Below are positions 16,716 to 25,139 of a DNA stretch of 64,000 nt, in pieces (position 1 is the first letter of the stretch; each line of letters begins with the position of its first letter). The stretch spans positions 144,455-208,454 of the forward strand of contig NZ_MAFC01000023.1 of assembly GCF_002013465.1 (NCBI RefSeq), given 5' to 3'. The notes under the pieces were generated by a model that did not search any database, was not told the origin of the DNA, and was given only the letters and a program-made list of their open reading frames with translations. The translations under genes and the position numbers were made by a program. Source of the stretch: Mycobacterium sp. D16R12 (lineage in GTDB: Bacteria; Actinomycetota; Actinomycetes; Mycobacteriales; Mycobacteriaceae).

Positions 16716-16994
16716 GTGGCGGAGGACCCGTCCGTGGCGCAAGCGCGGACACTGCTGATCTCGCTCTATGAGCATGTCAACGAAGTAGGACAGTCGATGG
16801 CCGAGGCTGAAGACCTGATCCGACACACCCCGCGCCACGGCTCCCCACACCGACATCACCGACTCCGCGTGGCTGCTATGCGCAAGGACATCTACGAAGC
16901 GCAACGGCTGATTAAGAAACTGCACCAACGGTTTCCGGCAGTACGGGACACGGTGTGGCCGACGACACCACGTGACGATAGTGGGAGCTCGTGA
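16716..16994 (+). CDS. Small helical protein, unknown function
   Basis: 92 aa from GTG 16716. It is almost entirely alpha-helical, with Leu-rich heptad-like spacing (LLISLYEHVNEV; IYEAQRLIKKLHQRF) and a central His/Arg-rich turn (HGSPHRHHRLR). No signal peptide or recognised domain. It opens the accessory block that runs to tRNA-Asn. The coding call rests on amphipathic helices and lack of a competing frame, so it is moderate. Confidence 0.5.
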   Translation: MAEDPSVAQARTLLISLYEHVNEVGQSMAEAEDLIRHTPRHGSPHRHHRLRVAAMRKDIYEAQRLIKKLHQRFPAVRDTVWPTTPRDDSGSS

Positions 16995-17115
16995 TTCGGT
17001 CACTGCGAAACCTGCGCTGTGGTCAACGACTCATCAAAGAAGCACCGCAACGCCCCCCCCCGGGACTTGCGTCCCAACTGCTGCATCACCTGGGCGGATA
17101 TCCGGTACTGCCGAT

Positions 17116-17642
17116 CTAGAACGTGTAACTACCTTGAGGTTGCACGACGAACCCGCGCCGCTCACCGCTTTTGCGATCGACCACGCACGCGACCAAGCTG
17201 TCGTCCACCGCGCAGGTGATCTGATCGCCACCCATCACCATGCCCCCCGGTCCGAGCGTGAGCTTCTGGCCAGAGCGCAAGCCTCTCCCGGCCAGTGCAG
17301 CTTTATCAATGTCCGTCAGTTCGCCTGTCCCGAAACCTGATTGATAGTCATTTTGCCGATACAGAGGTCACTCCCTGGCCCGCGCCCGGTAATGCGCCGT
17401 AACACGACGCTCCTGGTACTGCCACGGCTACTAGATATCGCGCAGTGCAGCCCGTTGGGTGCCGTAAACGACAACATCGGATATTTCACATCTGGTCCCG
17501 CCGCGTAGTCCTTCGCGGGTGCTGCCACAAACAAATCGAGGTTGGGGAAGTCCGGTTCAGCGAGCGCAACTGTCTCACCGACAAGCAGGGCAGCCGTCAT
17601 AGACACAGCAGCAGCAGTGAATCGAGCCAGTGGATGCTTCAT
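17116..17642 (-). pseudogene. Broken secreted-protein gene (two frameshifts), paralogue of the gene at 18260-18904
   Basis: The first frame gives a signal peptide (MKHPLARFTAAAVSMTAALL...ALA) and AEPDFPNLDLFVAAP, then FTAPNGLHCAISSSRG. The next frame gives CYGALPGAGQGVTSVS. The third frame, ending at the TAG at 17116, gives QNDYQSGFGTGELTD through ITCAVDDSLVACVV to RRGFVVQPQGSYTF. Each piece aligns with the intact paralogue: AEPPGFPDVSSFV, FSTPFGYTC, CYGKQLPG and SRGFVLRQDGNSFLF. Two frame changes are needed, near 17415-17425 and 17352-17365, the second at an AAAA run. It is either a decayed gene or an assembly with two indel errors. Confidence 0.75.
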
Positions 17643-17828
17643 GACTGTCTATTCTCCTATCCCTACGGCAAATTGCGTTACACGCCAAGGAGATTAGGCC
17701 GGGGCGGGCCATTGGTAACGGCGATCTGCAAAAGATCCGAAGTAGAGCCAGACGGGATGCCACCAGGGACAATTTCAGGCACTCGTCAAAGCATCGTGTA
17801 CGGGCTGAACCAACAGTTCGGGCCGCGG

Positions 17829-18143
17829 TTACATTGGCCAGTTTTGTCCGGAGCGAGCCTGGGAGGCGGTGTTTGATTCTCCAGTCGGCGGGGTTGGGGG
17901 CGCCGCGGATGGGGTAGGTGGCGTTCGTGGCTGGGACGTTTGAAGGTGCTGACGTATCAGCGCAAGTTCCTCACTGATCGCCAGCAGCGCCTCTGTTTGA
18001 GCGAGGACGGCGGTGTCCCGCAAGAACCCGTGCTTGTGGTCTGCACGGTTGTACTCGACCACGTTCAGCGGAAAATTCAGTATTCGGCTCTTGGCACTCT
18101 CTCGCAATTGATCGATGCGTTGAATCTCTTTGTCAGCACCCAT
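17829..18143 (-). CDS. Small protein with Pro/Thr-rich C-terminus, unknown function
   Basis: 104 aa. The N-terminal two thirds are helical and charged (ADKEIQRIDQLRESAKSRIL; LLAISEELALIRQHL). The C-terminus is a disordered Pro/Ser/Thr tail. An AGGTAGGGG stretch upstream of ATG 18143 may serve as ribosome binding site. It lies downstream of the exported-protein operon with a 116-nt gap that contains a tandem repeat, so it may have its own leader. No family recognised. Confidence 0.5.
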   Translation of the reverse strand: MGADKEIQRIDQLRESAKSRILNFPLNVVEYNRADHKHGFLRDTAVLAQTEALLAISEELALIRQHLQTSQPRTPPTPSAAPPTPPTGESNTASQARSGQNWPM

Positions 18144-18161
18144 CTAAAGCGCCCCTACCTT

Positions 18162-18199
18162 TCTGTTTCTACAAACCGCTTCTGTTTCTACAAACCGCT
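18162..18199 (+). repeat. Tandem duplication of a 19-mer
   Basis: TCTGTTTCTACAAACCGCT occurs twice head to tail with no spacer and no mismatch. It lies in the 5' leader of the 104-residue gene that starts at 18143 on the minus strand. It may be a slippage product or a paired protein/RNA-binding site. Confidence 0.8.
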
Positions 18200-18259
18200 C
18201 GAAAACCCCTCAGCATCTGACCAGCGATGGGCCATAAGGCCGGAGCTCTTCAATGGGAG

Positions 18260-18904
18260 TTAGAAGAGGAAGCTGTTGCCGTCCTGGCGCAGCACGAAAC
18301 CGCGAGATTCGGGCTGACTGCTGTCCCTGCACGCGGTGAAATCGGGTCCGACCGCACACAGCTCTCCACGAAATTCGATCTTGTGTCCTTGCGGCAAGAC
18401 AGGGCTATGGGGGTCACTACAGAAAATCTGGGCTGGCTGAAAATAGGCCGGGCGTTCGGGGGCAGCGCCCGTGCCTACCTGCTGCCCACACGAGACATCA
18501 GGTAGCTCGGTTTGGTTGAAATAACCAGGAAGCTGCTTACCGTAGCAATGGATGAACCGGCCCTGCCCCATGTCGCAGGTATATCCGAATGGGGTCGAGA
18601 ATCGCACCGCCTTGTCGGTCGAACGCGAAAGCGGGAGAGGATATTCAGCCGCATTCACCGAAACGAAACTCGATACGTCCGGGAAACCGGGCGGTTCAGC
18701 GTGGGCCACATTGGCTGGCACCAGAACAAAACTGGTGGCTGCGGCAGTGACCATGGTGAGGTGTCTGATTCGCTTCACGCGACGGATCAATTCATCGAGT
18801 ACTTCGCACACCGCGACTCCGAAGTCTCCGTTGCCCGTCAGCTTGTCGGCAGCATCCTGCCGCCGGTTGCGCAGAAACTGCAGCATCGCCTGCGGACTCT
18901 TCAT
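18260..18904 (-). CDS. Secreted protein with N-terminal cytoplasmic extension
   Basis: 214 aa. ATG 18904 overlaps the upstream stop (ATGA), which supports it. A helical stretch of about 50 residues precedes a signal-like segment (MVTAAATSFVLVPANVAHA), so an internal start at Met51 is the alternative. The mature domain has paired cysteines (YTCDMG, IHCYG, VSCGQ, IFCSD, ELCAV, TACRD) and ends in SRGFVLRQDGNSFLF. The frameshifted gene at 17116 is its paralogue. Last member of the exported-protein operon that begins at 24888. Function unknown. Confidence 0.75.
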   Translation of the reverse strand: MKSPQAMLQFLRNRRQDAADKLTGNGDFGVAVCEVLDELIRRVKRIRHLTMVTAAATSFVLVPANVAHAEPPGFPDVSSFVSVNAAEYPLPLSRSTDKAVRFSTPFGYTCDMGQGRFIHCYGKQLPGYFNQTELPDVSCGQQVGTGAAPERPAYFQPAQIFCSDPHSPVLPQGHKIEFRGELCAVGPDFTACRDSSQPESRGFVLRQDGNSFLF

Positions 18905-19131
18905 CGTCGTCCCAGTGGGTTGCTCCGGAAGTTCTGGTAAAAATCGTCCTCTTCGAGAGCTGCGGGTGGAGGTTGCTTCTTTGTCTCACGAGGTGATTCG
19001 TTTCGGGAGATTCGCGCAGACATGGCAGCGGAAGTCGACGCGTTGAGTTTGGCGGCATCCTGTGCTGGGCCTATATCCCCGGTTCGAAGGGCGTGCACGA
19101 CGGTCGGGTGAAGGTCTGAGGTGTCAGCCAC
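18901..19131 (-). CDS. Small operon protein, unknown function
   Basis: 76 aa from GTG 19131, two bases after the stop of the lipoprotein gene; its own stop overlaps the next start. It is hydrophilic, with a short N-terminal helix (HPTVVHALRTGDIG) and a C-terminal acidic-aromatic patch (EEDDFYQNF) followed by NPLGRR. No membrane segment. The tight coupling on both sides is the main evidence that it is real. Confidence 0.6.
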   Translation of the reverse strand: MADTSDLHPTVVHALRTGDIGPAQDAAKLNASTSAAMSARISRNESPRETKKQPPPAALEEDDFYQNFRSNPLGRR

Positions 19132-19133
19132 GG

Positions 19134-19901
19134 CTATGGACTCCCTGCCTCGGGCCAGCCCGGGTCGGGCGGCAGGACCGGTGCAGGATCGGCACTCAAG
19201 TACTTATCGGGCCGGTCGGCGGGAACGCCGGGCGGGTATTTGTTGTGGCATTGCGGCAGCGTCGTTGTGGTCACGAGATCGATCTTGGTAATGATCCAGG
19301 TGCCGAACACATTGTTGGTAGGGCGCAGTGCCGGGCCCTTCTGACTTGTCGGAGGCTCATGCTGCTGATCTGGCGCAACGGCAGGGTCGGGGCCAAACGT
19401 GAACCAATACCCCGTGCTATTTGGAGGACCACCCCGCTCGTACCTCCCGAGGGAATTCTCGGAAAGCGCCGAGAGATAATCGCAGACTCCTGCGACAAAC
19501 TGGTTCCCCTCCCGACGCAAAGTCACCACCTCGTAATAGATGGTGCCGGCCCATCCTCCTCCGGCACCGCCGGTCACGAGGGCGGGCGAGATGGTGTTGC
19601 TGAGGGCGTGGACGAATCCGGGGTAGCCGCCCGCGTCGACGGTGTCAACGTCCCGGCGGAGAGAATGGTCGGCTCGCTCCCAGGATTCGACGGCCGCGCG
19701 GATGAAGGTGCCTTCTGGTGCCATTAAGTCTATGGCGGGGTTGGCGATCCAACGGCCAGACACATTGGGTTTGTACCTATCAAGCCCATCCGCAGGCGAG
19801 GAAGTGGTGGGTTGGGGCTGATCGCCGCGATGGCATCCCGCCGCCAACAGCACGACGGCCATCACAGCAGTGCAACTGCGCACCAAACGGGTGCGGTCCA
19901 T
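19134..19901 (-). CDS. Exported lipoprotein, unknown family
   Basis: 255 aa. ATG 19901 is chosen because it is followed by a proper lipoprotein signal (MDRTRLVRSCTAVMAVVLL then AAGC). The mature part has a strand-rich domain (GWAGTIYYEVVTLRREGNQF) and a Pro-rich C-terminus. It lies three bases after the WXG-type 786-residue gene and is part of the same operon. The combination of lipoproteins with WXG/YxxxD proteins suggests a cell-envelope complex. Confidence 0.75.
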   Translation of the reverse strand: MDRTRLVRSCTAVMAVVLLAAGCHRGDQPQPTTSSPADGLDRYKPNVSGRWIANPAIDLMAPEGTFIRAAVESWERADHSLRRDVDTVDAGGYPGFVHALSNTISPALVTGGAGGGWAGTIYYEVVTLRREGNQFVAGVCDYLSALSENSLGRYERGGPPNSTGYWFTFGPDPAVAPDQQHEPPTSQKGPALRPTNNVFGTWIITKIDLVTTTTLPQCHNKYPPGVPADRPDKYLSADPAPVLPPDPGWPEAGSP

Positions 19902-19903
19902 GT

Positions 19904-22264
19904 TCAGTGGCTCCAATCCGACTTGCCCGCGCCGACGTTCTCTAGCCCCTGCCAGTTGCCGATATCCACGCCATACTGGTTCTTCCCGGTCGTCTGGAAC
20001 CAATCTGTCAGAATCTTGTGTGCGTTCCCATTGCTTACGACCTTTTGCATATCGAGGTGATCGCCGGTCATGAAAGCGGCCAAGTCACGGTCAGCGGCGA
20101 TGGAGGGGTCACGTGCGATCAAACCTCTGAGGACGGTTGCCCGGTAGTCGGTGGAGTTGGCCGCGGCTCCTCCTGTGTCCACGAGTTGGCGGGCGAACTC
20201 ATCGCCGTGGATCAGCAAGGGGTTAGGCCCTGGAGGCTGGGTGAGTTTGGCGGCCAGTTCAATGGCCGAGACAGACTCTCCGAATCCAGGGATCATCCCG
20301 AGAGCTTTGAGACTGTTTTCGACCATGTTCTTTTGGCCGTCCGCTTTCTCGGCGGCTTCCCAGCGTGCCTTCTCCTGATCGAACAGGTGCGCGTCGTTGG
20401 CCCCTTCGTGCATCGAATGAGCCAGGCGACCTGCAATCTCCAGATCCCTGTCCGGGGTGCCATGTTCGCTTGCGCTAGTCACCAGACCCTCGTATTCGGC
20501 CTTGGCGGCACCGTTGATGCTGATGGCCGAGTCGTGGTTCTGATCGAACACCGAGAACAGATTCTTCATCTGATCAGCGGAGTCGAAATGCTGGATACCC
20601 GGGGAGTTGAACCCGGTCTCTGGGTCTGCTCCGGCGAACTGGGCCAGATATGGGTTGATGCCATCGGCCATCGCTTTGGCCAGGCCGCCGTTGACTTCGC
20701 CGAACGTTCCGCCGCCAGGCATGTTTTTCAGGGCGTCGGCATGGCCCGGATCAGCTATGTAGTGGCCGACCGCATTGGCGGTTTCCCCGGCGATGGGGTT
20801 ACCGGTGTCGTCATGGGTCCACCGGAATGCATCGCCGATCTTGGCGGATTCGTCGCCCCAACGTTCCTGGGTCATTGCGTGCAAGAACCCGTCACTGGTG
20901 GACGGGTTGGTGGCCAGATCATGCACGCTCAAGTGGTCACTGCCACCGACCTGCACCACGTCAGCCAACGCGTGTTGCAGTGAGCCGCCATGCTGATCCC
21001 CGCCATCGAATTGTTGAACGTAGGCGCCGGTATCGGGGTGTTTGATGTCGGCGTTGGCGTACTGCGTGGCGGCCTCGAGCATCGACTTGGTGGCCTCACT
21101 GCCCGAAATCGCTGCGCCCGGCCTGAGGATGTCAGCGATATCCTGCATCGCCCCTACACCGTTGAGCTTCGTGTGACTTTCCGAGGGCAGCGTATTGCCG
21201 CCGATATCGCGGGCCGGCGTTATCTGCGTGGTGACCCGATCAGTACGGGACAGCTCCTTAGCCATCTCTGAGGGCAGGTTGACCTTTGAGCCGGTGACCG
21301 GCACGAATGTCCCACGAGTCGCATCGGTAGCCCCCTGAGCCAGTGGCTTGATCTGGTCGGCACCCGCAACCTGCACATTGGGATCTGAGACGATCTTCAA
21401 ACCCTGCGCCAACGTTGCCTGCGCATCGGCAGGCAACGTCCGCTGCATCTCCTTGATCTGCTCAGGACTTAAACCGTTGAGCGACTGGGACATCTGGTAC
21501 AGATACGCCATCTGCCCGGCAGGTATTTCCACCTTCTCCCCGCGCGCCAACTTATCGAGATCAGTCTGCGACAAACTGCCTGCCGCAACGAGTTTCGCCA
21601 AGGCCTTCGGATCAACGGGCATGCCCGTGTACTTACTGGCCGCTATCGCGTCGAGAAGATCTGTTTTGCCCTCTTCGCCGCTCAGGCCCGCGGCCACCGG
21701 AGCAGCTGCACCAAGATCGGCCTTAGCGTTGTTGATCGCATCGGCAGTGTCTTGGTCAGCCTGCCCTAGCGCGTCGGCCCGCTCCTGCAAACTCGCGGTG
21801 TCGGTTTGTGCTTCGTTGCCGCGCTCGGCCTGCAGTTGGTTCATCCGGTCGGTGGCTATAGGTTCTGCGACACCGAACGCCATCAGGGCGAACTTGCCCG
21901 CCCGATAGTCGAACATGTCGGTGACGGTCCAGTCTTCCGATACCGCGAACGTATCGGCCTCCAGGCCCTGGCCCGTCTTCGTCAGATCTGCGATCATCGG
22001 CGCCATCGTTGCGGAGCCGTTCTGGCAAGCATCGGCCAAAGCGTTGTACCCCTGCACAACCTGCTTGTCCTGTGCCAGTTCACGATCCGCGCGACCAACC
22101 GCCGCGTCCTTACCTTCGCCCTCCCATTCAAGGTCAACTATCGCGCCGTGCACTACCCCCGCTGCATCGAGCACCTGCGTGCCAAGTGTGAGAGTCGGCT
22201 CGGCCAAATCGCCCAGCGCCGCCACCTTGGCGTTGTACACCACTGTCTTAGTCGGCCTGCCCAT
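19904..22264 (-). CDS. Large type VII-like exported protein with WXG-type N-terminus (TPR-repeat-region family)
   Basis: 786 aa from ATG 22264, with GGGGGGAGGG as ribosome binding site. The first 110 residues are helical and contain LEWEGEGKDA, a W-x-G turn as in WXG100/EspB-like proteins. Residues about 150-330 are helical Ala/Leu-rich repeats; similar mycobacterial proteins are, as I recall, annotated as containing a TPR repeat region. The C-terminal half is globular and includes VFDQNHDSAISINGAAKAEY, an EF-hand-like loop lacking the final acidic residue. No signal peptide. Probably exported by an ESX system encoded elsewhere; effector or structural role unknown. Confidence 0.7.
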   Translation of the reverse strand: MGRPTKTVVYNAKVAALGDLAEPTLTLGTQVLDAAGVVHGAIVDLEWEGEGKDAAVGRADRELAQDKQVVQGYNALADACQNGSATMAPMIADLTKTGQGLEADTFAVSEDWTVTDMFDYRAGKFALMAFGVAEPIATDRMNQLQAERGNEAQTDTASLQERADALGQADQDTADAINNAKADLGAAAPVAAGLSGEEGKTDLLDAIAASKYTGMPVDPKALAKLVAAGSLSQTDLDKLARGEKVEIPAGQMAYLYQMSQSLNGLSPEQIKEMQRTLPADAQATLAQGLKIVSDPNVQVAGADQIKPLAQGATDATRGTFVPVTGSKVNLPSEMAKELSRTDRVTTQITPARDIGGNTLPSESHTKLNGVGAMQDIADILRPGAAISGSEATKSMLEAATQYANADIKHPDTGAYVQQFDGGDQHGGSLQHALADVVQVGGSDHLSVHDLATNPSTSDGFLHAMTQERWGDESAKIGDAFRWTHDDTGNPIAGETANAVGHYIADPGHADALKNMPGGGTFGEVNGGLAKAMADGINPYLAQFAGADPETGFNSPGIQHFDSADQMKNLFSVFDQNHDSAISINGAAKAEYEGLVTSASEHGTPDRDLEIAGRLAHSMHEGANDAHLFDQEKARWEAAEKADGQKNMVENSLKALGMIPGFGESVSAIELAAKLTQPPGPNPLLIHGDEFARQLVDTGGAAANSTDYRATVLRGLIARDPSIAADRDLAAFMTGDHLDMQKVVSNGNAHKILTDWFQTTGKNQYGVDIGNWQGLENVGAGKSDWSH

Positions 22265-22290
22265 ATCAAATCCCTCCCCCCGCAACCACT

Positions 22291-22614
22291 TTAAGTGGCC
22301 GCGTTCAAATCACCGAGCGACGTCAACCCGTTGGCAGCCAACTGCGTCAGCGACACCGCACTCTTGTTGTCCTGATGCTCGTACATGTCAGCCGAACGCC
22401 GCAAAAGCTGCCCCATAACGTCATAGCGACCACCGACAACATCCAACGAACTCTTCACCGCCTCGTACGTCCCCTGCAACGCCCCCGCCGTGGCGAAACC
22501 CTGCAAGCCCGGAACCGCATTGGCAAATATCGGCACCTTTAGCTTGGACACATCAGAATGAGCGCCATCCACCTTGCCGGCACCCTCGCGCACATTTACC
22601 GGATCAACCTTCAC
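22291..22614 (-). CDS. Small ESX-like helical protein with YxxxD motif
   Basis: 107 aa from GTG 22614. It is a helical protein with small residues in the middle (GFATAGALQGTYEAVKSSLD) and YEHQD near the C-terminal end of the second helix, which fits the type VII secretion signal YxxxD/E. There is no WXG; PNAVPG-like and GLQG turns take that place. It lies between the Gly-rich WSG protein and the large WXG-type protein, suggesting heterodimer formation with one of them. Confidence 0.65.
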   Translation of the reverse strand: MKVDPVNVREGAGKVDGAHSDVSKLKVPIFANAVPGLQGFATAGALQGTYEAVKSSLDVVGGRYDVMGQLLRRSADMYEHQDNKSAVSLTQLAANGLTSLGDLNAAT

Positions 22615-22633
22615 AACCAACCCCCAACAGCTC

Positions 22634-23866
22634 TCACTCGAACTTCACATCCCAGCCAAGGGCCTTGTAACGGCGCACCTCCCGCTCCCGCGCCGCCTTT
22701 TCGGCCTTCTCCTGCTCAGACCAGTCACCGATAACCCCCGGTGAAGCTGCCGGCATATCGCCAAGAAACTCGTCGGTGTTGTCGTAGTTGATCAGGATCT
22801 GCGGTGTCGGCTTACTTTCATCGTCCTCACCCTTGCCGCCGCGACCATGCCCGCCAGCGCCGCCCATCATCCCCATCGGGCCACCACCGCGCACACCGGA
22901 AGCACCCATAGCCGCCGGATTCACACCGCCCGCATTCCCCGCAGCCGCACCGCCAGGCAGACCCGCACCACCACGCAGCGCGCTCAGACCGCTAGGTCCG
23001 CCAGCACCTGAACCGGGCCCGCCGACGCCTGTGCCCGTCGACGACGGGGAGAATCCGGCTGCCGTCGTGCTACCGATGGGCAGGCCAGAACCCCCAGAGC
23101 CAGAACCCAACCCGGAACCTGAACCACCGGAACCCGAGCCAGCCCCCGATCCGGATCCTTGACCACCACCAGAACCGCTGCCTTGCCCGCCGCCCTGCCC
23201 CTGGCCTTGACCGGCACCCGCCTGCTGCCCATCACCGCCCGCAAGTTGCGGTTTGGTGTCCTTGTTGGCCAAAGCGTCAGTCCCAGAAGGCGACTTGGGC
23301 GTCTGACTTCCACCACCGCCGCCAGTGCCGGAGCCGCCTCCGCCACCAGTGTTGCCGCCTCCACCGGAGTCGTTCGGTGTGGGGCCAAGCTGCTGTAAGT
23401 CGGGGTCGGTGACCCGGGGCCGGTTCGTCGACATCGGATTCGTGTACAGGCTCTGCGCTTCGTTGCGAATCGCGTTGAGCGCCTGCTGCTTTTCGTCCTT
23501 GGTGGCGTTCTTGTCAGGGGCCGGGTAGTTCTGCGGCACCCTGCCAGCCGCGGTCAGGGTCTCGGCATCTTGATCGGCGGCCTGACTCAGCTTCCCCGCC
23601 TCGGCCGCCAATCCCGTATCCGGGTTCGCGATCCTCTTGTACGTGCGGTCAACACTGTCGTACGCCGAATTGGCCGCCTCACCTGACCAAGACTCGGTAT
23701 CGAGAAGCTTGCTGCGCACCTTCATCGCGGTATCCACCGAATCAGACACGGCCTGATAGACCGTGCCCCAGCGATCGGATTCCGCACGGGCCGTCTGCAC
23801 CTTCAAATCCGAAAGCTTGGAGATGATCTCCTCATGCGACATCCCCTGCCAACCATCATCAGCCAT
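22634..23866 (-). CDS. EspB/PPE-like exported protein with WSG and YxxxD motifs and Gly-rich region
   Basis: 410 aa. The N-terminal domain (about residues 1-110) is a helical hairpin with ESWSGEAA as the W-x-G turn and YDSVD eleven residues later, the bipartite type VII signal. Residues about 165-345 are almost pure Gly/Ser/Gln/Ala. The last 60 residues are charged and conserved-looking (NYDNTDEFLGDMPAASPG; YKALGWDVKFE). No classical signal peptide. Probably a type VII substrate carried with the 107- or 131-residue partner. The role is unknown. Confidence 0.7.
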   Translation of the reverse strand: MADDGWQGMSHEEIISKLSDLKVQTARAESDRWGTVYQAVSDSVDTAMKVRSKLLDTESWSGEAANSAYDSVDRTYKRIANPDTGLAAEAGKLSQAADQDAETLTAAGRVPQNYPAPDKNATKDEKQQALNAIRNEAQSLYTNPMSTNRPRVTDPDLQQLGPTPNDSGGGGNTGGGGGSGTGGGGGSQTPKSPSGTDALANKDTKPQLAGGDGQQAGAGQGQGQGGGQGSGSGGGQGSGSGAGSGSGGSGSGLGSGSGGSGLPIGSTTAAGFSPSSTGTGVGGPGSGAGGPSGLSALRGGAGLPGGAAAGNAGGVNPAAMGASGVRGGGPMGMMGGAGGHGRGGKGEDDESKPTPQILINYDNTDEFLGDMPAASPGVIGDWSEQEKAEKAAREREVRRYKALGWDVKFE

Positions 23867-23881
23867 TACTCACACCCCATT

Positions 23882-24493
23882 TCACTTCGGAAGAGTCGGA
23901 GCTACCGTCGTAGCCACTTGCTTTGATTTTGCGCACGCATCGGGCACGTCTTTGGCTTCCTGAACGTCGACCACCACCACGACTACTGCGACCGTTGCCT
24001 GTTGCGACGGCAATATCACGGTGCAGGTAGGTACCGAAGCGACGCGGCCCTGGTAAATCACTCCATCAAGACCCGCCACCGTGATTGGCTTGGGATTGTT
24101 GTACAACCCAGGATCCAGGTAAGACGACACCTTGGTATTAGCGACCGTCAATTCCGCCGTCCAACCGCCGCTGAGACCCTTCCATTGGCAGCCACGCAAC
24201 TGCGGATCCTGGGTGCCAACATCGCTCACTTTCGACGGATCCAGGCCCCAAGAACGGATCTGTTCGGCTGAATACATCAGACAAGGGTCGTAACTCGTGC
24301 CGTCATTCCAATGGCTCGGCGGCGGATGTGGAGCCGTCAAAGTGCTCGATACCTGTGGCTGCGAACTTGCGGCGCTGGACACGGCCGAAGACGCAGACTC
24401 ACCAGTAGACGGTGACTTGGTAATGGCAGTAGACGGACCGCACCCCACCGCCACACAAAGCGTCGCTCCCAGCGCGAGAACCAACCGCATCAT
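23882..24493 (-). CDS. DUF3558-family lipoprotein
   Basis: 203 aa. The signal peptide ends in CVAVGC; a Ser/Pro/Thr linker follows, then a domain with the DUF3558 pattern (YDPCLMYSAEQIRSWGLDPS; LRGCQWKG), including two conserved cysteines. The start ATG shares a base with the stop of the upstream gene (TGATG). Envelope lipoproteins of this family are common in mycobacteria; no activity is known. Confidence 0.82.
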   Translation of the reverse strand: MMRLVLALGATLCVAVGCGPSTAITKSPSTGESASSAVSSAASSQPQVSSTLTAPHPPPSHWNDGTSYDPCLMYSAEQIRSWGLDPSKVSDVGTQDPQLRGCQWKGLSGGWTAELTVANTKVSSYLDPGLYNNPKPITVAGLDGVIYQGRVASVPTCTVILPSQQATVAVVVVVVDVQEAKDVPDACAKSKQVATTVAPTLPK

Positions 24494-24888
24494 CAGTACT
24501 TCACCGTCGCCGTTCCGTCCTTGTACGGATTTATCCGGCCGGCATTGCGTTCCTCGGTGTTGCGGAACAACATCTCGGTAGCGATGAAGTGATCGGCGTG
24601 ACCTTTGTAATGTGCCGAGATCTTCTTCAGGGCATCGACGGCCGCCGCACGCTGCTCTGCGTAGTGCTGTGCCGCAGCGTGTCCAGAGGGCAGGTCCCCG
24701 AGCGCAAGCTGTTGTTCACGGCTCACCGCTGAAATCTGCGTCTCGACCATGTCGCGGGCCCGCAGCATGTCCCCCGCGAGCTCCACCCCATAACCGTCCT
24801 TGAAACGCAGCGTGGTCCGAGCGGCCTCCGCGGCCTCCTGTCGATCACCAGGGGACATCCCGTTGATGTCGAACTTGTACTCGCCCAC
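24493..24888 (-). CDS. Helical ESX-associated-type protein, first gene of the exported-protein operon
   Basis: 131 aa from GTG 24888, with GAGGTGG upstream as ribosome binding site. It is all-helical (SAVSREQQLALGDLPSG; AVDALKKISAHYKGHADHF) and lacks a signal peptide. It resembles the small cytoplasmic or co-secreted partners of WXG100 proteins, but no WXG is seen. It leads the eight-gene operon running to 18260. Function unknown. Confidence 0.62.
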   Translation of the reverse strand: MGEYKFDINGMSPGDRQEAAEAARTTLRFKDGYGVELAGDMLRARDMVETQISAVSREQQLALGDLPSGHAAAQHYAEQRAAAVDALKKISAHYKGHADHFIATEMLFRNTEERNAGRINPYKDGTATVKY

Positions 24889-25021
24889 GGCCCACCTCGC
24901 GTTTCATCGTCACAACTGGCATTCACCTAGATACGACGACACTAGGGCCAATCCGGTTCCATGAATCGTCAAGAAAATTCGCATCAGTGCACCGACGGGG
25001 CAAACGGACCACAAAACAGAG

Positions 25022-25049
25022 CAGGCCAGCACAAATCTGTGCTGGCCTG
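25022..25049 (-). terminator. Perfect 12-bp hairpin downstream of tRNA-Asn
   Basis: CAGGCCAGCACA, a four-base loop AATC, and the exact reverse complement. It lies 90 nt beyond the 3' end of tRNA-Asn on its transcribed strand and before the exported-protein operon. There is no T-run after it; mycobacterial intrinsic terminators often lack one. A rho-independent terminator or transcript-end stabiliser is the simplest reading. Confidence 0.55.
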
Positions 25050-25139
25050 GACTCGCATGGAGTGTCAGATCGAGTGCGGCGGAGTGCGATTAGCTACACC
25101 TTTAGCTACACCGCATATCCAAAAACACCGTCTGACCTG

